Assembly (NCBI GenBank): GCA_027067895.1
Contig: JAMOUY010000311.1
Coordinates: 1-6,732, forward strand
Source: Acidobacteriota bacterium
GTDB taxonomy: Bacteria; Acidobacteriota; Holophagae; Thermotomaculales; Thermotomaculaceae
DNA: 6,732 nucleotides
Direction: 5' to 3'
Shown here piece after piece: positions 1-5,139 of the stretch. The notes under the pieces are model-generated. The model searched no databases, was not told where the DNA came from, and saw only the letters and a list, made by a program, of their open reading frames with translations. The translations under genes and the position numbers were made by a program. Numbering within the stretch: the stretch's first letter is position 1; each line of letters opens with the position of its first letter.

Positions 1-829
1 CAACATCCATGTAGACGTTTCAAACAGAAAGCAGTTGCTTGACGGAGACGACGACGAGGTTGTAAGAATCCACACCGCGCAGAATGAGAAGTTGGGACAG
101 TATTTTATTTGCGACGAGGGAAGGTATTCTTACAAACTTTACAACGACAAGGAAAACAGGGTAAAAAAATCCGTTGTTAACGGGGAAGAGGTTGATTTTG
201 AAGAAGCGGCAAAGATTCTTGGAGAAAAGGCCGATGTGAGAAAAGGGGTTGTTATTCTTTCCCCGCTTCACTCAATAGAGGAAAATTACGCGGCCTATCT
301 TTTTGCAAAGGAAAAGGGCTTTGATGTATTCAGGCCTTCATCTTTCAGGAAAGATTTGCCCGAGACTTCTCTGTTTATTGAAGAGAAAAAATCTCCCAAC
401 GACAGAATGCTTAAACTGATGAAACTTCCCAAAGTTTCGGAGATTGAAGAGATAGATTACGACTTTGCGTTGTTTCTTCACAATGTAGGAAAAATCCATT
501 CAAAAAGCGAAGTCAGGATTTTAAGCGTTTTGAAGAGAGCAAAATTTTCCGTTGTTTTTGAGCCTATGCTTTCCGATTTCGGCAAAAACGCCGATATGGT
601 AATTCCCGCACCGATTTTTGTTGAGGAAAACGGTTGCTATATAAATGCGAGAAACTTTGTTCAATTGTCTGAAAAAGGCGTTGACTATATGTTTGACTCA
701 AAACCTATTTGGAAATTCCTTAACATGGATTTTAAGAGCGAGGAAGATGTGTTTGTTCGCTTTGCAAAAGAGCAATTGGATAAAGACCTTGATTACGGGA
801 AGTTAGGTTCGGAAGGGGTTGAGTTATGA
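1..829 (+). CDS. nuoG: NADH-quinone oxidoreductase subunit G, 3' part (5' end outside window)
   Basis: This is the C-terminal part of the large iron-sulfur subunit of the complex I peripheral arm, which passes electrons from the NADH module toward NuoI. The frame is open to the left edge; 275 residues are visible, ending in TGA at 827-829. A TTG at 35 is in frame, but family similarity extends upstream of it, so it is not the start. The visible part begins inside the molybdopterin-oxidoreductase-like 4Fe-4S domain. The motif FICDEGRYSY (residues 35-44) holds the cysteine at 110-112 that matches the fourth ligand of the N7-type cluster. Base 1 is a C, which fits a TGC codon for the third cysteine, followed by N-I as in the E. 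coli C-N-T. Near the end, residues around NADMVIPAPIFVEENGCYIN match the conserved ADxVLPa..faEk.GT..N segment. Only 238 residues follow the cysteine, far fewer than in typical NuoG, so the inactive molybdopterin-type domain is strongly reduced. The gene overlaps nuoH by 4 bases. The family call is firm; the extent of the reduction is inferred from memory of homologues. Confidence 0.9.
   Translation, partial: NIHVDVSNRKQLLDGDDDEVVRIHTAQNEKLGQYFICDEGRYSYKLYNDKENRVKKSVVNGEEVDFEEAAKILGEKADVRKGVVILSPLHSIEENYAAYLFAKEKGFDVFRPSSFRKDLPETSLFIEEKKSPNDRMLKLMKLPKVSEIEEIDYDFALFLHNVGKIHSKSEVRILSVLKRAKFSVVFEPMLSDFGKNADMVIPAPIFVEENGCYINARNFVQLSEKGVDYMFDSKPIWKFLNMDFKSEEDVFVRFAKEQLDKDLDYGKLGSEGVEL
811..818 (+). 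promoter_or_regulatory. Shine-Dalgarno site of nuoH
   Basis: The purine run GGAAGGGG lies inside the last codons of nuoG, 7 bases before the ATG at 826. Two ATGs follow in tandem (826 and 829). The spacing favours the first, which also forms the ATGA overlap with the nuoG stop, pointing to translational coupling. Confidence 0.7.
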
Positions 830-1857
830 TGGAAAGTTTGTTAAATCCCCAGACTTTTATGGTTTTTAAAGTTGTTGTCGTTTTTATTTCGGTTTTAACC
901 TTGGTTGCCCTTGCAACTTGGGCTGAAAGAAGGGGAGCCGCTTTTATTCAGGACAGGGTAGGACCCAACAGGGTTGCTTTTTTCGGGAAAATAAGGATTT
1001 TCGGTTTGGGACAGCCCCTTGCCGACGGATTGAAACTGTTTTTCAAAGAGGACTTGTTTCCGCTTCACGTTGACAGGGTGCTTTATGTGATTGCGCCAAT
1101 AATTTCCTTTATTCCCGCAACAATGACTTTTGCGGCTATTCCGTTTGGAAAACCCTTTGTTAAAGACGGTGTGCAGTATTATTTAAGCATTCTTCCCCCC
1201 GACACGAATATCGGAATTCTTTACATATTCGCGCTTGCAGGCATGGGCGTTTACGGAATAATTGTCGGCGGATGGGCTTCAAACAACAAATGGTCTATGC
1301 TTGGAGCAATGAGGGCTTCCGCGCAGGTTATTTCATACGAACTTGCCATGACTCTTGCCGTTGTAGGCGTTGTGCTTTCTGCCGGAAGTTTGAGGCTTGA
1401 CAAAATTATTGAGGCACAAAGCGGAATGTGGAATGTTGTTCCTCAGTTTTTAGGCGCAATTGTTTTCTTTGTTTCAATGTTTGCGGAGACAAACAGGCTT
1501 CCCTTTGACTTTGCCGAAGGTGAGTCCGAGATTATCGGTTATCACACGGAATATATGAGTATGAAATTTTCCATGTTTTTTCTTGCGGAATACGCAAATA
1601 TGGTAACTGCGTCCGGATTGTTTGTCGTTCTGTATTTAGGCGGATGGCATTTCCCCTATCTTGACAAAACGGTTGCAGGCTCAATAATTGCTTTTGTAAT
1701 AAAACTGCTTGTTGTTCTTTGGTCTTTTATCTGGATTAGGTGGACTTTGCCGAGGTTTAGATACGACCAATTGATGCGTTTAGGGTGGAAGATAATGTTG
1801 CCGTTGTCGCTCATTAACCTTGTTATTGTCGCTCTTTTTTACGCATACGGGGGTTAA
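826..1857 (+). CDS. nuoH: NADH-quinone oxidoreductase subunit H (quinone-site membrane anchor)
   Basis: NuoH (ND1/Nqo8 family) is the inner-membrane subunit that docks the peripheral arm, forms much of the ubiquinone/menaquinone cavity and starts the proton (E) channel. The 343 residues are of normal family length and hold about eight hydrophobic helices. Visible signatures in order: AERRGAAFIQDRVGPNR (33-49); QPLADGLKLFFKED (63-76); ASNNKWSMLGAMRASAQ followed by SYE (151-172); AETNRLPFDF (220-229); the acidic loop EGESE (231-235); GYHTEY (238-243); and the closing RWTLPRFRYDQLM (305-317). The acidic loop after PFDF is unusual. The near-universal PEAExELVAGYHTEY pattern is here AEGESEIIGYHTEY, with Pro replaced by Ala, Ala by Gly and one residue missing before GYH. 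The gene starts in the nuoG stop (ATGA) and ends 3 bases before nuoI. A start at 829 is possible but less well spaced from the Shine-Dalgarno site. Confidence 0.97.
   Translation: MMESLLNPQTFMVFKVVVVFISVLTLVALATWAERRGAAFIQDRVGPNRVAFFGKIRIFGLGQPLADGLKLFFKEDLFPLHVDRVLYVIAPIISFIPATMTFAAIPFGKPFVKDGVQYYLSILPPDTNIGILYIFALAGMGVYGIIVGGWASNNKWSMLGAMRASAQVISYELAMTLAVVGVVLSAGSLRLDKIIEAQSGMWNVVPQFLGAIVFFVSMFAETNRLPFDFAEGESEIIGYHTEYMSMKFSMFFLAEYANMVTASGLFVVLYLGGWHFPYLDKTVAGSIIAFVIKLLVVLWSFIWIRWTLPRFRYDQLMRLGWKIMLPLSLINLVIVALFYAYGG
1849..1853 (+). promoter_or_regulatory. Shine-Dalgarno site of nuoI
   Basis: GGGGG inside the last two glycine codons of nuoH, 7 bases before the nuoI ATG. The context GGGGGTTAAAAAATG is nearly the same as that before nuoN (GGGGGTAAAAAATG, ending at 6665). 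Confidence 0.65.
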
Positions 1858-1860
1858 AAA

Positions 1861-2364
1861 ATGGCTATAAAGAAAGACGTTAAGTTAAGTTGGTGGGACA
1901 AACTTTACCTTCCCGCCGTGATAAAGGGAATGTTTATTACAATTTCCCATTTTTTCAAAACACTTTTTACTCCCCCATCAAAAAGGTATACCATTGAGTA
2001 TCCCGACAGAAGAAAAGAGGATATTCCCGAATGGTACAGAGGCTTGCACAGGCTCAACACCTATGAAGACGGGACTTTGAAATGCGTTGCTTGTTTCTGC
2101 TGTGCAACGGCATGTCCGGCGGACGCGATTTATATTGAACCGGAAGATTTGGAAGACTTTGATAAAGAGCATCCCAAGGAAAAGGCACCTAAGGTTTTTC
2201 AGATAGATTTGCACAGGTGTATTTATTGCGGTTTTTGTGAAGAGGCTTGCCCTAAGGACGCAATTCAACTTACCAATCACTATGAGATTGTGCACACGTC
2301 AAGGGAAGCCGGAGTTTTCGGTATTGAGGAATTGGTAAAAACCAAATCGGAAGGTGGGGAATAA
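1861..2364 (+). CDS. nuoI: NADH-quinone oxidoreductase subunit I (two 4Fe-4S clusters, N6a/N6b)
   Basis: NuoI (TYKY/Nqo9 family) is the ferredoxin-like subunit that carries electrons from NuoG through clusters N6a and N6b to N2 and then quinone. It lies at the cytoplasmic face against NuoH. In the 167 residues, an N-terminal amphipathic stretch (about 16-36, with GMFITISHFFKTLF) precedes two ferredoxin motifs. The first has C75, C78, C81 and C85 followed by P86; the second has C120, C123, C126 and C130 followed by P131. In the family the last cysteine of each motif belongs to the other cluster. The spacer between them, with PKVFQIDLHRCIYCGFC, is typical. An additional cysteine, C80, sits directly before C81 inside the first motif. 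The start is the only ATG near the G-rich ribosome site. The gene ends one base before the ATG of nuoJ. Confidence 0.97.
   Translation: MAIKKDVKLSWWDKLYLPAVIKGMFITISHFFKTLFTPPSKRYTIEYPDRRKEDIPEWYRGLHRLNTYEDGTLKCVACFCCATACPADAIYIEPEDLEDFDKEHPKEKAPKVFQIDLHRCIYCGFCEEACPKDAIQLTNHYEIVHTSREAGVFGIEELVKTKSEGGE
2351..2360 (+). promoter_or_regulatory. Shine-Dalgarno site deciding the nuoJ start
   Basis: AAGGTGGGGA lies at the 3' end of nuoI, 5 bases before the ATG at 2366. An in-frame GTG at 2354 lies within this purine run and so cannot use it as a ribosome site. This favours the ATG at 2366. Confidence 0.7.
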
Positions 2365-2365
2365 A

Positions 2366-2866
2366 ATGCAGTTGGCGTTTTGGATTTTAAGTTTTATAGC
2401 GGTTTTTGCCGCAGTTATGGTTATTCTTTCGGATAGGCCTATTGTAAGCGGTTTGTTTTTATTACTTTCCTTTACCGCAATTTCGGGAATTTATTTAACC
2501 CTTGCGGCGCCGTTTATTGCCGCCATGCAACTTGTTGTGTATGCCGGTGCGATAATTGTTTTATTCCTCTTTGTCATTATGCTTTTAAATCAGCACAGGG
2601 AAGCACCGTCCAAAAGGAACAAATTTATAACCTTTGTTTCTGTTTTGGGAGCAATTCTTATCGGAGTGCTTATCTATATTTCCCTGTTAAAGAGCAAGAT
2701 TTTGCTTTCCTATACAAAGATGAGTGCCGTGGGCGGTATGAAAAACAATGTTGAGACTTTGTCTGTGGTGATGTTTGGTAAGTATTTCATTCCGTTTGAG
2801 TTGATATCAATTTTATTACTTGCCGCCATGGTTGCGGCCGTATTTTTATCAAAGAAGAGGGTATAA
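2366..2866 (+). CDS. nuoJ: NADH-quinone oxidoreductase subunit J
   Basis: NuoJ (ND6/Nqo10 family) is a small inner-membrane subunit between NuoH and NuoK. Its third helix carries a pi-bulge that changes during turnover and links quinone reduction to the pumping modules. From the ATG at 2366 the protein has 166 residues with about five membrane helices. The conserved core VVYAGAIIVLFLFVIMLLN (residues 57-75) contains Y59, which falls at the same number as the functionally important E. coli tyrosine. A polar loop (about 76-86) and a less conserved segment (about 108-135) follow, then the conserved PFELISILLLAAMVAAVFL (143-161) as last helix and a basic end, SKKRV. A longer form from GTG at 2354 would add only MGNK and is not favoured. 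Stop and next start (nuoK) are 2 bases apart. Confidence 0.95.
   Translation: MQLAFWILSFIAVFAAVMVILSDRPIVSGLFLLLSFTAISGIYLTLAAPFIAAMQLVVYAGAIIVLFLFVIMLLNQHREAPSKRNKFITFVSVLGAILIGVLIYISLLKSKILLSYTKMSAVGGMKNNVETLSVVMFGKYFIPFELISILLLAAMVAAVFLSKKRV
2857..2860 (+). promoter_or_regulatory. Shine-Dalgarno site deciding the nuoK start
   Basis: GAGG, within AAGAAGAGGG, lies at the 3' end of nuoJ, 8 bases before the ATG at 2869. A second in-frame ATG at 2878 would be 17 bases away, too far, so the first ATG is the start. Confidence 0.6.
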
Positions 2867-2868
2867 CT

Positions 2869-3171
2869 ATGGTAGCCATGGTTGATTACGCAATTTTAAG
2901 CGTTTGTTTGTTTACGATAGGCATTGTTGGTATTTTAATCAGAAGAAACATTATAACTATTTTGATGTGCATAGAATTGATTTTGAATTCCGTCAACCTT
3001 TTGTTTGTCGCCTTTTCAAGGTATTTGGGCAATGTTGACGGACAGATTTTCGTGTTTTTTATCTTTGCCATTGCCGCGGCGGAAGCGGCGGTTGGGTTAG
3101 CGTTGGTGGTTGCTTACTTTAAGTTGAGAGAAACCGTTGAAGTTGACGAAATAAAACTTTTGAAGGGATGA
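2869..3171 (+). CDS. nuoK: NADH-quinone oxidoreductase subunit K
   Basis: NuoK (ND4L/Nqo11 family) is a three-helix inner-membrane subunit, related to MrpC, that relays protons between the E-channel and NuoN. The protein is 100 residues, the same length as I recall for E. coli NuoK. It appears to align with it without gaps from the first residue, which supports the start at 2869 over 2878. The two buried glutamates essential for coupling are at the expected numbers: E36 in MCIELILNSVNLL (33-45) and E72 in AIAAAEAAVGLAL (67-79). RRN at 25-27 and DGQ at 57-59 are also conserved family positions. The nuoL ATG follows the TGA after 4 bases, and its ribosome site AGGGA (3164-3168) is embedded in the final lysine-glycine codons. 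Confidence 0.97.
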   Translation: MVAMVDYAILSVCLFTIGIVGILIRRNIITILMCIELILNSVNLLFVAFSRYLGNVDGQIFVFFIFAIAAAEAAVGLALVVAYFKLRETVEVDEIKLLKG

Positions 3172-3175
3172 TGTT

Positions 3176-5125
3176 ATGACTGAATACGTATGGTTAATCC
3201 CGGTTTTCCCCCTTATCGGCTTTTTTATTAACGGATTGTTCGGAAGAAAATTGCCGAAAAAAGCGGTGGGAATTATAGGAAGCGGAGCGTTGCTTCTGTC
3301 TTTTCTTCTCGCCTGTGTGATATTTTTTCAGATGAACGGCAATCCGGAATTGTCTGAAAAGGGTGTTAGAAATGTTTTGTTTCCATGGATTTCCCTCGGC
3401 GATTTTCATGTGAATTTTGCATACTTGTTTGACAGACTGTCCGGTGTAATGACTTTGATGGTTGCAGGCGTAAGTTTCCTTATTCACGTTTATTCAATAG
3501 GCTACATGGCGGAAGAAGAGGGTTATTGGAGATACTTTGCATACCTTAACTTGTTTGTTTTTATGATGCTTACCCTTGTGCTTGCCGACAACCTTCTCTT
3601 AATGTTTGTCGGTTGGGAAGGCGTCGGGCTTTGCTCTTACCTTCTCATAGGCTTTTATTACACGACAAAGGTTGCTTCCGATGCAGGCAAAAAGGCTTTT
3701 ATAGTAAACAGGGTTGGAGACTTCGGGTTTATTCTCGGAATGTTTCTAATCTTTACCCTGTTCGGTTCGCTTGAATTTAACGGAATTAGGGAAGCGGTTG
3801 TTTCCGCCGGCTTGAAACCCGAACACACGTTCGGGCTTATTACCCTTGCCACAATACTCTTGTTTGTGGGCGCAACCGGAAAATCTGCCCAAATTCCGCT
3901 TTATATTTGGTTGCCCGACGCAATGGCAGGACCCACTCCGGTTTCCGCTTTGATTCACGCGGCAACAATGGTAACGTCAGGCGTTTACATGATTGTTAAA
4001 CTTAACTTTCTCTTTCAACTTGCGCCGATTACTTTGCTTACAATAGCGTGGGTGGGCGGTTTGACCGCTCTGTTTGCGGCAACCATAGGCACGGTGCAGA
4101 ACGATATAAAGAAAGTGCTTGCGTATTCAACCGTTTCACAGTTGGGATACATGTTTCTTGCGCTTGGCGTTGGAGCCTTTATTGCAGGCTTTTTCCATAT
4201 TTTAACCCATGCTTTCTTTAAAGCACTTCTGTTTCTTGGTTCTGGTTCGGTTATTCATGCAATGCATCACGCATACCATCATGCAGGAATTCACGACAAA
4301 GACCCTCAGGATATTAGAAACATGGGCGGTTTGAAAAAATACATGCCTAAAACATACTGGACATTTTTGATAGCGACTTTGGCAATTGCAGGCTTTCCTC
4401 CCTTTGCCGGGTTTTTCTCAAAGGACGAAATTTTATGGAAGGCTTTTGCCTCAAACCATAAAATTCTGTGGGGAATAGGCGCTTTTGCCGCCGTTTTGAC
4501 TTCCTTTTACATGTTCAGGCTTGTTTACCTGACGTTTTTAGGGGATTTCAGAGGCTCGGAAAAGGAAAAAGAGGGATTGCACGAGTCTCCTTCCGTTATG
4601 ACTGTTCCTTTAATGGTTCTTGCGTTTCTTTCCGTTGTAGGCGGTTGGATTGGATTTCCCCATATCTTTAAACTGCCGAATCTTCTTGAACACTACCTTG
4701 AACCGATGATTGAGAATATTGGCCACATTCACTACATACACGACGTGTCTTTGGAATGGACTTTGATGTTTGTTTCCGTCGGCCTTGCGATTATAGGCTG
4801 GTTTGTCGCCAAATCCCTTTACGGAAAAAAAACGGATGCGCCGTCAAAAATTGCAAACGCTTTCGGATACTTTTACAAAATTCTGTTGAACAAATACTAT
4901 GTTGACGAGATTTACTTTGCTTTAATCGTTAACCCGATTAAAAAGATAGGCGAATTCTGCTGGCTTTTTATAGACACAATAATAATTGACGGGGCTGTCA
5001 ATCTTTCCGCAAGCCTTGCAAGGTGTGTGGGAAAGGTTTATTCCCTTTACCAGAACGGTGCAGTGAAGGTTTACGCTTTAACAATGCTTGGCGGAATACT
5101 GATACTATTCTGGATTTTCTTTTAG
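3176..5125 (+). CDS. nuoL: NADH-quinone oxidoreductase subunit L (distal proton pump)
   Basis: NuoL (ND5/Nqo12, related to MrpA) is the terminal antiporter-like pump of the membrane arm. Its long lateral helix runs along the other pumps. The 649 residues match the family length. By motif: the N-terminal domain has FDRLSG (85-90); the first pumping glutamate is E148 in GWEGVGLCSYLLIGF; the TM7 lysine is K236 in GATGKSAQIPL; WLPDAMAGPTPVSALIHAATM (245-265) follows; QNDIKKVLAYSTVSQLGYM is at 308-326; the histidine/lysine relay HILTHAFFKALLF is at 341-353 with H345 and K349; and the distal K416-D417 is in GFFSKDEI. The C-terminal part with NKYYVDEIY (572-580), IDGAVN (604-609) and a final hydrophobic helix is the lateral-helix anchor. 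A loop at 361-373 carries six histidines, more than I expect there. Starts 4 bases after nuoK; all key residues are intact. Confidence 0.97.
   Translation: MTEYVWLIPVFPLIGFFINGLFGRKLPKKAVGIIGSGALLLSFLLACVIFFQMNGNPELSEKGVRNVLFPWISLGDFHVNFAYLFDRLSGVMTLMVAGVSFLIHVYSIGYMAEEEGYWRYFAYLNLFVFMMLTLVLADNLLLMFVGWEGVGLCSYLLIGFYYTTKVASDAGKKAFIVNRVGDFGFILGMFLIFTLFGSLEFNGIREAVVSAGLKPEHTFGLITLATILLFVGATGKSAQIPLYIWLPDAMAGPTPVSALIHAATMVTSGVYMIVKLNFLFQLAPITLLTIAWVGGLTALFAATIGTVQNDIKKVLAYSTVSQLGYMFLALGVGAFIAGFFHILTHAFFKALLFLGSGSVIHAMHHAYHHAGIHDKDPQDIRNMGGLKKYMPKTYWTFLIATLAIAGFPPFAGFFSKDEILWKAFASNHKILWGIGAFAAVLTSFYMFRLVYLTFLGDFRGSEKEKEGLHESPSVMTVPLMVLAFLSVVGGWIGFPHIFKLPNLLEHYLEPMIENIGHIHYIHDVSLEWTLMFVSVGLAIIGWFVAKSLYGKKTDAPSKIANAFGYFYKILLNKYYVDEIYFALIVNPIKKIGEFCWLFIDTIIIDGAVNLSASLARCVGKVYSLYQNGAVKVYALTMLGGILILFWIFF
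3818..3835 (+). other. Perfect inverted repeat within nuoL
   Basis: CCCGAAC, ACAC, GTTCGGG: a 7-base perfect stem with a 4-base loop inside the nuoL reading frame (codons for P215 to G220). No T-run follows, so it is not an intrinsic terminator. It could form an mRNA hairpin or be chance. Confidence 0.5.
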
Positions 5126-5128
5126 TGT

Positions 5129-5134
5129 GAGGGG
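5129..5134 (+). promoter_or_regulatory. Shine-Dalgarno site of nuoM
   Basis: GAGGGG in the 14-base gap between nuoL and nuoM, 5 bases before the ATG at 5140. This is the longest gap in the window and the only one that holds a ribosome site outside a coding frame. Confidence 0.7.
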
Positions 5135-5139
5135 TAGTT

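Noticed and set aside
35..37. TTG as a start of a separate short protein before nuoH
   Set aside because: The frame is open to the left edge, and the residues upstream (N-I-H-V-D-V) continue the NuoG 4Fe-4S domain. It is an internal leucine codon.
1978..2295. Antisense open frame across nuoI, and similar minus-strand frames within nuoG, nuoK, nuoL and nuoM
   Set aside because: All lie opposite well-conserved genes, have no ribosome site or recognisable domain, and are explained by the codon bias of the sense strand.
2354..2356. GTG as the start of nuoJ
   Set aside because: It lies within the ribosome site itself and adds only MGNK. The ATG at 2366 has the right spacing and puts Y59 at the family position.
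4468..4671. 67-codon + strand open frame inside nuoL in another frame
   Set aside because: It overlaps conserved nuoL coding sequence and its product has no family features.
3176..5125. An Mrp antiporter or hydrogenase operon instead of complex I
   Set aside because: nuoG, nuoH, nuoI, nuoJ and nuoK are all present in the canonical order. NuoL has the complex I lateral-helix region, and no hydrogenase large-subunit or MrpB/E/F/G gene is seen.
5126..5139. Possible promoter or terminator between nuoL and nuoM
   Set aside because: The gap is only 14 bases and holds just the Shine-Dalgarno site of nuoM, with no hairpin or T-run.
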